DNA of 64,000 bases from Sphingobacterium humi (GTDB lineage: Bacteria > Bacteroidota > Bacteroidia > Sphingobacteriales > Sphingobacteriaceae). Numbering within the stretch: position 1 is the stretch's first letter; each line of letters starts with the position of its first letter. The position numbers and the translations under genes were made by a program. The stretch is from positions 124,001 to 188,000 of the forward strand of contig NZ_WSQA01000009.1 in assembly GCF_009768885.1 (NCBI RefSeq), given 5' to 3'. Below the pieces are notes generated by a model that had not been told where the DNA came from, searched no databases, and was given only the letters and a program-made list of their open reading frames with translations. Of the stretch, positions 52,400-61,750 are shown in pieces.

Positions 52400-54322
52400 T
52401 TAGTTCTTTTTATCTTCATCTTGTTTCAATCGGACATAATAGTCTCTTACGGCCATCTTCAAATCGGCAGTTAATGCTTTATTATCCTTTAGGCTGTGCA
52501 TCTGCTCGGCAAAAGCCTCCGGATGTTGTAGGTATAACAGGTAGTTAATGGCCATCAGGGCGAGGTAATGGTTTTCGTTCGCCAGTTCTGTTTTCAGGAT
52601 TTCGGCAGCTTGCCGATCCTCATTTAAATCAAATAAAACCGCAGCAATGCTAATCCGCACAGGTGCATAAGGATCTTTTAAGGCGGCTTTCAAACGCTGC
52701 TTATGAGCTTTTAACTGCGTTGCGTTCTGCGACCGCAGTCCCACGGCGGCCCAATACCTAACGATATTGTTCTTGGAAGAAAGCAGCTTAATCTGTTGGT
52801 TTGTAACTTCCTTGGAACGAAAACCGGACAGCTTTGCTGCGGCATAAATTTCCTCCAGCGGATACTGCTGCGGATTTAAGCGGTATTCGTACGCTGTTCC
52901 AGTCTTTGCTATTTCATTCAGTTCATATTCGGGAAGAAACATGATATCCCTAGCCTGCATGATGGTTTGATCCAATTGCTGTCGCATCAGGCTTAACTGT
53001 TGTTGATATGCAGGCTGTTCGACGAGGTTTTTGAGCTCCCAGGTATCCATTTCGGTATCGAAGAGGAACTCGGCGGGTCTATCTTCAAACAGCGTCTGCT
53101 GCTCTTTATTTAAATGTCCTGCAATCCAATCCTTTCGCATTTGTTGTTTGATTTCTGCAATTTCCATATAGTTGATGAAGCGCGCCTGCGGCATAAAGGG
53201 CATGTAATTTCTACTATAGATATACCGCCCATCGGTAATGCTTCGCACCATATCGATACCATTATCGGAGCGATCGGAGGATAAAGCTAAATAAGATACG
53301 GGCTTAGATCTTTCCTCCCCTAGTAGCGTTCGGCCTTTCATATGTGTCGGCACCTGTCCTTCCGCCAACTGGATAAGCGTGGGTGCGAGGTCTTCAAAGT
53401 TGACCAACTCATCACTCACAACGCCTGTTCCCCAAGGGGATAAATGTTGATACATGGGGGGAAACCAAACCACAAAGGGTACTCGATAGCCTAAATTGAT
53501 GCCGTTGGTTTTCGCTTTAGGAATACCTTCCCCATGATCGCCAAAAAAGAAGATGATGGTACTATCAGATAAGTTGTCCTGCTCTAGCTTCTGGAGGAGT
53601 TTCGCAATTTTATTATCAGTTAGTTTTAAAGCATTGTAGACCCGCGCAAACTGCTTCCGCATTTCCGGGCTATCCCTAAAAAATGGCGGCATCTGGAAGG
53701 CTGATTCGCTAATCTGATCTTCTTCAGGAAGTTCATCCAACACCGTCTGCACATATTTATCGTAGGGATCGGTCATGGTTCTTGACTGATGACTATCCAT
53801 GTAATTGAACACGGCAAAGAAAGGCTGTCCAGATTTGCGGTTCCACCATCCGGCTTTATCGCTGCTCTCGTTCCAGGCGGCCTTTATATATTCCTTATCA
53901 TTCTGAATATTGTAATCGGTTTTAGCATTGTTGCAGGTGTAATAACCAGCCTCTTGCATATAGTGTGGGAAGCCTTGCATAAATGCCGGCAACGGAAATT
54001 TACTGCGATGATGCCCTGTTCCGTTTTCATAGGTTCGTACGCCTGTGATGAGGGTAGTTCGGCTAGGCGAACAGACTGTATTGGTAGAAAAGGCATTGGT
54101 AAATCGGACGCCCTCCTTGGCCAAGCGATCGATGGTTGGCGTTCGGGCATCTGGATTGCCGTAGCAGCCCACGAATTGTGGGGAGGTATCTTCGATGGTA
54201 ATCCATAAGATATTAGGTCGCGATTGAGCGTTTAATTGCGCAATGGTAATGAGGAGGGTGAGGAGAATGAGGAGGTAATACCACACACTTATTCTGCCAT
54301 TTCCAGTACGAATTCCGATCAT
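52400..54322 (-). CDS. Secreted sulfatase (S1-type) with HEAT-like C-terminal repeats
   Basis: 640 residues. Signal segment about 13-32 (ending LNAQ). Metal ligands are in WITIEDTSPQFVGCYG, and the formylglycine site is Cys84 in CSPSRTTLITG; FFFGDHGEG carries further ligands. The overall style matches heparan N-sulfatase/sulfamidase relatives of the S1 sulfatases. Residues about 520-640 form alpha-helical repeats (VRYWAAVGLRSQN, APVRISIAAVLFDLNEDRQAAEIL) like HEAT/PBS repeats. The cysteine needs maturation by a formylglycine or anaerobic sulfatase-maturing enzyme, not seen in this window. Confidence 0.92.
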   Translation of the reverse strand: MIGIRTGNGRISVWYYLLILLTLLITIAQLNAQSRPNILWITIEDTSPQFVGCYGNPDARTPTIDRLAKEGVRFTNAFSTNTVCSPSRTTLITGVRTYENGTGHHRSKFPLPAFMQGFPHYMQEAGYYTCNNAKTDYNIQNDKEYIKAAWNESSDKAGWWNRKSGQPFFAVFNYMDSHQSRTMTDPYDKYVQTVLDELPEEDQISESAFQMPPFFRDSPEMRKQFARVYNALKLTDNKIAKLLQKLEQDNLSDSTIIFFFGDHGEGIPKAKTNGINLGYRVPFVVWFPPMYQHLSPWGTGVVSDELVNFEDLAPTLIQLAEGQVPTHMKGRTLLGEERSKPVSYLALSSDRSDNGIDMVRSITDGRYIYSRNYMPFMPQARFINYMEIAEIKQQMRKDWIAGHLNKEQQTLFEDRPAEFLFDTEMDTWELKNLVEQPAYQQQLSLMRQQLDQTIMQARDIMFLPEYELNEIAKTGTAYEYRLNPQQYPLEEIYAAAKLSGFRSKEVTNQQIKLLSSKNNIVRYWAAVGLRSQNATQLKAHKQRLKAALKDPYAPVRISIAAVLFDLNEDRQAAEILKTELANENHYLALMAINYLLYLQHPEAFAEQMHSLKDNKALTADLKMAVRDYYVRLKQDEDKKN

Positions 54323-54388
54323 TTCTATTGGTTTATAATGAAATAAGATACGAAAATTATGCGTAGTAAAGCTTTTAAAGCGATGCTA

Positions 54389-56149
54389 TTATTCAGGATC
54401 TTTGGTTAAATTATCGTTTTGCTGTATAGCAACCAAAGGAATAGACCATAGGTAATACTGAATTGCATTAAAGTTCCGTTTGCCAACAATAATCTTTTTC
54501 GCATTATCCAAATCACCATCTTTTACATTCGCATTCGCATTTCTGCCATCACCCAAAGGAATGCCATACACATTGCCATCTTTAAACAGCTGTTCGCCTA
54601 AATGGTGTCTTCGAATATCGAAAAAGCGTTGCGGTCCTTCTAAAGCAAATTCAGACCTTCTTTCCTGTAATATGATTTCCAAAGCCTTTTCCTTGCTATT
54701 GACGGCACCATAGCTTGTAACTACATTTGGCATTCCGACGCGCGCCCGCACCTCGTTCACCAAGGCCATCGCCTTATTGATATCGGCATCTTTCCCTAAA
54801 ATAGCTTCAGCGTAAAGCAATATCACCTCGGCATAGCGAATGAAATGATAGTGAATATCTGTCTTCACAGGTGTGATGAAATCAAAATCCATGTATTTCT
54901 TAAAGCCATATCCGGTTCTATTGATTTCGTTTTTATTTACATCATCGGTGGTCACAGAGCCTATAATTTTTCCATTTTCTAATGTAACCGTTGGATTTTT
55001 CTTCGGATGGGCATCGAATACATAAAGATCGCTCTTGCCATCACCTCCTTTGGCAGGAATCATATCACCAGCTTTTAATATCGTGGCAGCTAATCGAGGG
55101 TCTCTTCCTTCCCAAGGTTTTGCCGGGTCATAACCAGAAGCAGGATTGCTAACGGCAAGGCCATTAGCTTTCATCTGATAAGACTCTACTAAAGCATTTG
55201 TTGCTCCGATATAATTACTGTTATTCGATCGGCTACCGGAAAAAGCCCCTTTAGGAAGGATAACCACCTGATAACCATGACTTTTAAAGTCTCGATTATA
55301 AAATAAAGTCAGGATTGCTTCATTACTAGCCCCATTGGCACTGGCACGCGTGAACAACTTTTGATAGCCAGCTTCTCCAGCATCCAAACTATAAACTCTG
55401 CTTTTATATACTGAACCAGCAGCTTCTGCCGCTTTACTATACAAGGATTGTTTATCGGGATACCAATCGATTCCATTTAAAAGATGCCTCGCTTGTATAG
55501 CTAATGCAGCTCCTTTTGTAATTCGTCCGACATCATTAGCGTTATTGTATTTTTCAGGTAGATCTTTAGCAATGGCTGCGAGTTCATCGCTTACAAAATC
55601 AAATACCTTTTCCCGAGTGGCTCTTCTAGGAAAAAAATCAGGTTCAGTAGGTTCAGTAAGTAAAGGCACAGCACCGAATAAAAAGTTGAGACGAGCATAA
55701 TTCAAAGCGCGCATAAATCGTGCTTCGGCAAGATAGCGTTTATAGAGTTGCGGATCGGCAAAACTTCCTTCAGCCTGCGGTGCCCGGGCTAGAAATTCAT
55801 TGATATTCCGGATTATGGCATACCTCGATTCCCAATCCTGTGCCAATTTGTTTTTACTGCTGCTAAAGTCTAAATCTGAGGATTGTGCTGCACCTCGGCG
55901 GTCGTATGCATCATCTGTAAAGGTCGCATACACATATTCACTAAATTGTGGATAACCATCAGGATTAAAGCCACGTATTTCCCGGTACAATCCATTTAGA
56001 GCTAGCCGAATATCATGCTCAGTTTGATATAAGGTGGCAACTGAATATTCATTTAAAGGTTCCTTATCTAAAAAAGAATCACAGGCAGTACAAGTCAATA
56101 AACTAGCAAGTCCGAATAATAATGAAGATTTTATGTTTGAAAATATCAT
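54389..56149 (-). CDS. SusD/RagB-type outer-membrane lipoprotein
   Basis: 586 residues. Lipoprotein signal with Cys23 (CTACDSFLD). SusD hallmarks are FLDKEPLNEYS, the N-terminal TPR-like helices (LALNGLYREIRGF, RFMRALNYARL), FIRYAEVILLYAEA and ILQERRSEFALEGPQRFFDIRRH. It binds glycan at the cell surface with the SusC encoded 10 bases upstream. It differs clearly from the SusD at 2325-3782. Confidence 0.95.
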   Translation of the reverse strand: MIFSNIKSSLLFGLASLLTCTACDSFLDKEPLNEYSVATLYQTEHDIRLALNGLYREIRGFNPDGYPQFSEYVYATFTDDAYDRRGAAQSSDLDFSSSKNKLAQDWESRYAIIRNINEFLARAPQAEGSFADPQLYKRYLAEARFMRALNYARLNFLFGAVPLLTEPTEPDFFPRRATREKVFDFVSDELAAIAKDLPEKYNNANDVGRITKGAALAIQARHLLNGIDWYPDKQSLYSKAAEAAGSVYKSRVYSLDAGEAGYQKLFTRASANGASNEAILTLFYNRDFKSHGYQVVILPKGAFSGSRSNNSNYIGATNALVESYQMKANGLAVSNPASGYDPAKPWEGRDPRLAATILKAGDMIPAKGGDGKSDLYVFDAHPKKNPTVTLENGKIIGSVTTDDVNKNEINRTGYGFKKYMDFDFITPVKTDIHYHFIRYAEVILLYAEAILGKDADINKAMALVNEVRARVGMPNVVTSYGAVNSKEKALEIILQERRSEFALEGPQRFFDIRRHHLGEQLFKDGNVYGIPLGDGRNANANVKDGDLDNAKKIIVGKRNFNAIQYYLWSIPLVAIQQNDNLTKDPE

Positions 56150-56159
56150 GTCCGTAAGA

Positions 56160-59100
56160 TTAAAAGGTAATGTTTAAACCTAGTGCAAATGTGCGTGCCA
56201 TCGGATAGTCCACCTGTCCTATTCCCAATTCTGGATCCCAGCCATAGGAACTAGCAAAAAAGTTGTCCCAAATGATAAATGGGTTTTCAACAGAGGCAAA
56301 TATGGAGGCTTTATTTAGCACCCCGAGTTTTTGCATCCACTTATCATTGACTCGATAACTCAGGTTTATGTTTCGAACACGAAGGTAACTTGCCGAGCGC
56401 ATCCAATAGCTAGACCGATCATAGTTAATTAATCCTGAACGAACTAAGGGATAAGTTGCATTTTTATTGGGTTGATCTGGGTCAAAACTCTCCATATGGA
56501 CAGCAAAGGCATTGCCTACACCACCTGAAAACTGCATTTCAGACTGTCCGCCGACAGCGTAAATATTCCGATCAAAAACCCCACTTAGCGTACTTGTTAA
56601 GTTAAAATCCTTATAACCAACACTCAATTGACCGCCAACGATAAAATCCCCGCGCTTATGATTGATAATATCTCGATCATAGGTTGCATCAATTCTCCCG
56701 TCAGGAACGCCATCAGGGCCACTGATATCTTTTAATTTAGGTGCTCCAATATATAATAAAGAGGTATTCGGCCCTGCAAAAGTATGATTGGATTTATAGG
56801 CGTCGAGCTCTGATTGATTACTGATTAATCCATCGGCAATATAACCATATTGCATATCTACAGGGTAGCCCTCCTTCCGCAGAAAATCAGTGTAGTTCGC
56901 TGCTTCCCCACCTAAGGAGAGCCATTTCGATCGGATATTACTCGCATTTAAAGAAACCCGATAATGAAAATCGCCTACTTTATGCTGATGATTAAGGGTT
57001 AATTCCCAGCCTTTATATTCCTGCGATCGACGATTAACGCTCGGTGCTGCCAGGCCAAATTCTTGAGCCACTTGTGCCTCCGCGAGAATATTATACCGTC
57101 GGTTTCTAAATACATCGGCAGTCATGCTAAATTGACCATCAAATAAGGAGAAATCTAAACCTATATTTAGCTTGCGATGAGTTTCCCACGTTAATTTTGG
57201 ACTTGCATAATTGTTAATCACCAGCCCTGATTCAAGTCCTGCTGTCCAAGGGTAACCAAAGTTTTGAGAAACCCGTTGGATAAAGGCCAAAGGTGAAACA
57301 TTATCAAGACCTACCTCTCCCCAAGAGCCTCGAAGTTTAAGTAAGTTAAGCCAGGTTTTATCTACAAGAAAAGCCTCTTCCTTCATATTCCATCCCAAAG
57401 AAAGGGAAGGAAAGAAACCACTTCTGTAGCCTTTCGCAAAATTGGAAGACCAATCATTACGGAAAGAAACTTCTGCTAAATACCGGCCTCCATAGTCATA
57501 GCTTACCCGGCCTAAGGCTGATAAATTACTGGATTCAAAAGCATTCGAGCCATTAGTCAATCCGGCCTCAACTCCACCAAGGTTTAAACTAAGCACGGCA
57601 TCATTTAAGAAGTTTTGACGTTGCGTATTGAACCCTTCAGCTTTTTGCATTTCTGTTTGCCAACCTAGCACCGAATTAATATGATGTTCATTACTCCCCC
57701 ATTCATAGCGTAACAAGGATTGTGTTGTAATAACTTGTAGCCGGTTTGTATTGTATAACAAGGATCGTGATGCGGATTGCGCAATCACATTTGGGTTCGC
57801 CGTATAGGTTCCGGTTTCACCATCAAATTCAAGGGAAGCATGATCGATTACGTTGTTCCAATCTTTTCCGTTGAAGTTTAAAATTCTAACGCCTACATTT
57901 TCTTCAAACTGAAGCCCTTTAACTAATTTGACTTTGCCGTTTAATTGTAATTCCAGTACATCCCTTAAATCTTTAGCGAAGGAACCATCGTTAGAAGTTA
58001 ACACCGGATTTTGAGAAGTTCCACCATCCCCAACGGCATATAAGCCTGTTCCTAAATGATCATTTACCGGATAAAAAGGAACAGCTCGTAAGGCACGTCC
58101 ATTTTCAACTGGCACAGCCACCTGGCTGGAATGTGTATAAGCTGTATTTGCACCTAAGCTAAGCCAATTGGTGACATCGGTTTCTAACTTAGCCCGTAGA
58201 TTATACCGCTTAAAGCCATCTAAATCGGAAATATTGACCCCTTTTTGATCGATATAACCTAAAGCTAGGGAATAGATTGATTTCTCACTTCCTCCTGTTA
58301 AGCCTAGGTTTTGGGTCATCTGCCTGGCGCGTTGACCATATAGAATCGAAGACCAATCGGTGTCAAAAAACTCGCCGGCTTTAGCGCGTTGAATTACATC
58401 CTGACTAAAATCAGCAAAAGGATCTGCGGTTGCTAAATCTTGTCCATTAATATATACTTGCTCATTTAAATCGGCTTTGTTGCGCAGTTCCATATACTCA
58501 ACTGTATTGGCCATCTTAGGTATTTTGGTATAGCCTTGCAAACTGGCCTGTGCTCCATAGGTGAATTCAATTGGTTTGTTTTTCCGACCACTCTTCGTCG
58601 TGATGAGAATTACACCATTTGCGGCCTGTAAGCCATATATGGCCGCCGATGCCGCATCTTTCAATACGGAAATCTCAGCAACCTGACTAGGATCAACATC
58701 TGCTAACGAGGACACAAATCCATCGACCAATACAATCGGTGATCCATTGCCTCGAATACTTAATCCTTGAAATACGCCAGGACGACCATTAGTTTGCGTT
58801 ATATTCAAGCCAGGTGTCATTCCGGAAAGGCCTTGTTGAACAGACACGATAGGCCTGGATTCTAAAGCCTCCTTCGGATTGATGGTCGCTACGGCACTGG
58901 TCACACTCCGCTTCTTCTGCGTACCATAGCCTACCGCAATTACCTCATCAAGAGCGTTCGTTGTTGGTATTAAGGTTATATTCAGGGAAGCTAATTGTCC
59001 TAGAGAGAAGGTTTGCTTCTCAAAACCCAGCATGGTAAAGGATAGTTCCTTAGTTGCGGCGGAGATTGCAATCTGATATCGGCCTTCATCATCAGTCACC

Positions 59101-59579
59101 GTGGCAACAGTCTCCCCGACCGCTGACACAGTCACTCCTTTTAATGGATTCCCAGACTCGTCAACAACTTTCCCTGTAATAATGCGTTGCTGTGTCATGC
59201 TGAACTGATCGACTACTTTTTTAGGCTTCTCCGTTACAGTAATAATACCATCTTCCAAGGTCCATGACAAGCCATATTCATCAAGAATCATGCGCATGGC
59301 ATCATTATAGCCTACTTGTTTCATTTGTACAGCGATATGCTTTTCTGCAATATGATCTCCTCGAAATAAGAATGAATATCCCTGTTGTTTCTGGATAATC
59401 TTCATTACCTCGCGTAAGGTTGTATTTTTCGTCTGGGCAGAAATTGTCTGCGCATTTCCTGCCGCCATAAGCTGATTAGTAAGCAAAAAGCTGCATAGTA
59501 GTACGATTTTCGCACGGAACAATAAGCGAATAAGATTCATCTTGTTCACTATTTTTGGTTTTCCCATGAATACATTCAT
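56160..59579 (-). CDS. SusC/RagA-type transporter with N-terminal STN signalling domain
   Basis: 1139 residues; an internal ATG at 59540 (MNLIRLLF) would give a more normal signal peptide. Signal region ends near AAGNAQ. An STN (secretin/TonB short N-terminal) domain spans about 48-115 (REVMKIIQKQQGYSFLFRGDHI). A carboxypeptidase-D-like domain (about 133-215), the plug (DEVIAVGYGTQKKRSV, VDGFVSS, SAAIYGLQAANGVILITTKSG) and the barrel (ending ALGLNITF) follow. The STN domain signals substrate presence to the FecR anti-sigma encoded 62 bases upstream, so this transporter is probably self-regulated through it. Confidence 0.95.
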   Translation of the reverse strand: MNVFMGKPKIVNKMNLIRLLFRAKIVLLCSFLLTNQLMAAGNAQTISAQTKNTTLREVMKIIQKQQGYSFLFRGDHIAEKHIAVQMKQVGYNDAMRMILDEYGLSWTLEDGIITVTEKPKKVVDQFSMTQQRIITGKVVDESGNPLKGVTVSAVGETVATVTDDEGRYQIAISAATKELSFTMLGFEKQTFSLGQLASLNITLIPTTNALDEVIAVGYGTQKKRSVTSAVATINPKEALESRPIVSVQQGLSGMTPGLNITQTNGRPGVFQGLSIRGNGSPIVLVDGFVSSLADVDPSQVAEISVLKDAASAAIYGLQAANGVILITTKSGRKNKPIEFTYGAQASLQGYTKIPKMANTVEYMELRNKADLNEQVYINGQDLATADPFADFSQDVIQRAKAGEFFDTDWSSILYGQRARQMTQNLGLTGGSEKSIYSLALGYIDQKGVNISDLDGFKRYNLRAKLETDVTNWLSLGANTAYTHSSQVAVPVENGRALRAVPFYPVNDHLGTGLYAVGDGGTSQNPVLTSNDGSFAKDLRDVLELQLNGKVKLVKGLQFEENVGVRILNFNGKDWNNVIDHASLEFDGETGTYTANPNVIAQSASRSLLYNTNRLQVITTQSLLRYEWGSNEHHINSVLGWQTEMQKAEGFNTQRQNFLNDAVLSLNLGGVEAGLTNGSNAFESSNLSALGRVSYDYGGRYLAEVSFRNDWSSNFAKGYRSGFFPSLSLGWNMKEEAFLVDKTWLNLLKLRGSWGEVGLDNVSPLAFIQRVSQNFGYPWTAGLESGLVINNYASPKLTWETHRKLNIGLDFSLFDGQFSMTADVFRNRRYNILAEAQVAQEFGLAAPSVNRRSQEYKGWELTLNHQHKVGDFHYRVSLNASNIRSKWLSLGGEAANYTDFLRKEGYPVDMQYGYIADGLISNQSELDAYKSNHTFAGPNTSLLYIGAPKLKDISGPDGVPDGRIDATYDRDIINHKRGDFIVGGQLSVGYKDFNLTSTLSGVFDRNIYAVGGQSEMQFSGGVGNAFAVHMESFDPDQPNKNATYPLVRSGLINYDRSSYWMRSASYLRVRNINLSYRVNDKWMQKLGVLNKASIFASVENPFIIWDNFFASSYGWDPELGIGQVDYPMARTFALGLNITF

Positions 59580-59641
59580 TATTAATTGGTTATAGATATA
59601 AGTTAGTTTTACAAGAAATTTAAAGTGTTGTATTCTGATTC

Positions 59642-60793
59642 TTAATGTTCAGAAACAATAAGTTGATTTCTACCTTTGATTTGATTCAACTCAAAGTGCA
59701 ACCCACTCTTTTCCAAAGCATTCAACACAGCACTTAGGGGTTTATTCCTTTCGATGTAGGCGTAAATATTAATGTTTGAAAGTTTTCCTTTATATTGTAC
59801 GTCCAGGTCATACCATCGGGCTAATTCCTCTACTGCAGCCTTGGTTGAAGCACGATCAAAATAGAAATACCCATCCTTCCATGCTGTAAATAATTCCGTA
59901 TCTACTTTGTTTTTGACCAAACCGTTTTGATTGGATATCCCTTGCTCACCTGGTTGCAGAGTTAATTGCTTTGTTTGGGAGGACAAACGCACTTTGCCTT
60001 TTACTAAGGTTGTTTTAATCTGAGGCTGCGTTGGATATGCAGCAATATTAAATTGAGTTCCTAATACTTCTACGATCTGGCCTTTTGTGATAACTCGGAA
60101 TGGAATTCGGCCAGACTGCTGTATACTTTGATTTGCATCTTGTCGCTTTAATCCTACCACATCAAAATATGCCTCGCCTGTCAATTCGACAACACGTTCT
60201 TCCGTATCAAATCGGGAAGGATATTTCAATGTTGTTTCGGCATTTAGCCAGACTTTACTACCGTCAGGCAGGGTGACCTGGTAAGTTCCTCCTTTAGGTG
60301 TGCTTAGGGTAAGCATTTCTATATTAGCAGTTTGATCCAAAACGGCACTTCCATCCATATAGGTAATTTGGTCTGCAATGACTATTCCTTTATGAGATTC
60401 GCTTAAATCAATAGATCTACCGTCGGCTAAGGTCAACTTAGCACGATTTGTTCCTGGGGCAACATCCTCATCTAATTGTGTGATTTGTTCTATGAGATGC
60501 GTTGATTTATCTTTCTGGAATATCCAGAAGAAGGAAACGGTTAAGCCAGCAATAAGAATTGCGGCAGCGTAAGGTATAAATTTTTTGAGATTAAGAACCT
60601 TTTTACGCTCGAGTTCAGGAAGCTGACTTTTTAGTTTCCTCTCAACAGCAGCATAATCAGGCTCAGGAAGATGAGTATCATCCATAGCATCAACAACCTG
60701 TATATACCAAGCTTCCACTTGGCGGCGCTCTTTATCGCTACATTGACCTGTTCGATAGCGATCAAGTAATTCCTTGGCTGGCTGATTAATCAT
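59642..60793 (-). CDS. FecR-family anti-sigma factor
   Basis: 383 residues. A cytoplasmic N-terminal region (about 1-70) precedes one transmembrane helix (about 72-92). The FecR domain spans about 115-265 (LTLSTPKGGTYQVTLPDGSKVWLNAETTLKYP, VEVLGTQFNIAAYP), and a DUF4974-type C-terminal domain about 310-380. It holds the ECF sigma factor at the membrane until the STN domain of SusC signals. It lies between the sigma gene and susC on the same strand. Confidence 0.95.
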   Translation of the reverse strand: MINQPAKELLDRYRTGQCSDKERRQVEAWYIQVVDAMDDTHLPEPDYAAVERKLKSQLPELERKKVLNLKKFIPYAAAILIAGLTVSFFWIFQKDKSTHLIEQITQLDEDVAPGTNRAKLTLADGRSIDLSESHKGIVIADQITYMDGSAVLDQTANIEMLTLSTPKGGTYQVTLPDGSKVWLNAETTLKYPSRFDTEERVVELTGEAYFDVVGLKRQDANQSIQQSGRIPFRVITKGQIVEVLGTQFNIAAYPTQPQIKTTLVKGKVRLSSQTKQLTLQPGEQGISNQNGLVKNKVDTELFTAWKDGYFYFDRASTKAAVEELARWYDLDVQYKGKLSNINIYAYIERNKPLSAVLNALEKSGLHFELNQIKGRNQLIVSEH

Positions 60794-60867
60794 AACTTAA
60801 GCATTTTATAATAAAGACGCTCGAGGAAGACAAAAGTGGAAGAAAATAAAAAAGAAAGTAGAGATTA

Positions 60868-61470
60868 TTAATGAAAATGGCGATACCAATAGCTAAGGAT
60901 GTTCCAGCAAATGAGTAGCATGGAGATGTGGAGCTTTGATCGCAAGAGTTTCATGGCATTATACAATTGTTTTTTCACATTACCTTCCGAAGTTCCAATA
61001 GTATGCGCAATTTCTTTATAGGACTGCTCTGCTTCTTGACGCATCAAAAAGATACGTTGCATCTTTTTAGGTAGTTTAGCGACTTCTTCCTCTATACGTC
61101 GAGCAAGTTCTGCTGCCAGCACCTGATCCTCGGTTACTGCTTGACTATGCTGAAGAAAGTTGGCTAAGGAATCTAAATATCTTTTTTCTAAGCGATGTCG
61201 ATCTATCCGGTCGATGACACGATTACGAGTCGCACTGTACAGGTAGCCAGCAAGGTTTCCAGATAATTTAATGGCATCCGCTTTCTCCCATAACTTGGCA
61301 AAAATATCTTGCACCACATCTGTAGCCTCATCATCATCTTGGAGCATGCGGCGCGCATGCCGAAATAAAACAGGCCAGAAGCGATTGTAAATCTCTGTAT
61401 ATGCACGTTGATCTCGCACCTGTAGAAGGTCAATTAAATGAGAATCATCAAAATGTGCGTAATTGGTCAT
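60868..61470 (-). CDS. ECF-type RNA polymerase sigma factor
   Basis: 200 residues. Sigma region 2 (about 25-90) contains FRHARRMLQDDDEATDVVQDIFAKLWEKAD. Region 4 (about 130-180) contains LPKKMQRIFLMRQ, SYKEIAHTIGTSEGNVKKQLYNAMKLLRSKL. It belongs to the Bacteroidota SusC/FecR-linked ECF group. It probably drives the SusCD-sulfatase genes when released from FecR. The C-terminus carries an unusual short hydrophobic tail (MLLICWNILSYWYRHF) that may help membrane association. Confidence 0.95.
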   Translation of the reverse strand: MTNYAHFDDSHLIDLLQVRDQRAYTEIYNRFWPVLFRHARRMLQDDDEATDVVQDIFAKLWEKADAIKLSGNLAGYLYSATRNRVIDRIDRHRLEKRYLDSLANFLQHSQAVTEDQVLAAELARRIEEEVAKLPKKMQRIFLMRQEAEQSYKEIAHTIGTSEGNVKKQLYNAMKLLRSKLHISMLLICWNILSYWYRHFH

Positions 61471-61750
61471 AAGTATCTAGGTATCCAAATTAGAAAATAT
61501 TGCTAAAAGTCCAAAGTAAGGATAGCAATGAAATTTCCAATCCAAAAGCATCAAACGGTATGGCTGCTATGGATCATTTAGACATTTTTATTCTATCAAT
61601 GATGACTAGAAGCAAGCATTCCTAAATTATAGCAGCCCCCCATACATGCCTACTAATGGTTTTACACTTCATCAAAAACTTGATTAAGGTTAAACTTTAC
61701 ATCAATTAACAGGGGAAATGTAACAGCAATAGTAACAAATTGTTACCTGC
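61471..61750. other. Intergenic region between ECF sigma and sulfatase genes
   Basis: 280 bases of AT-rich sequence upstream of the sigma gene and downstream of the third sulfatase. I see no open frame with coding character, no strong hairpin and only a partial -7-like match (CTAATTTGG on the minus strand near 61490). A promoter for the sigma gene is expected here but not pinned down. Confidence 0.4.
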
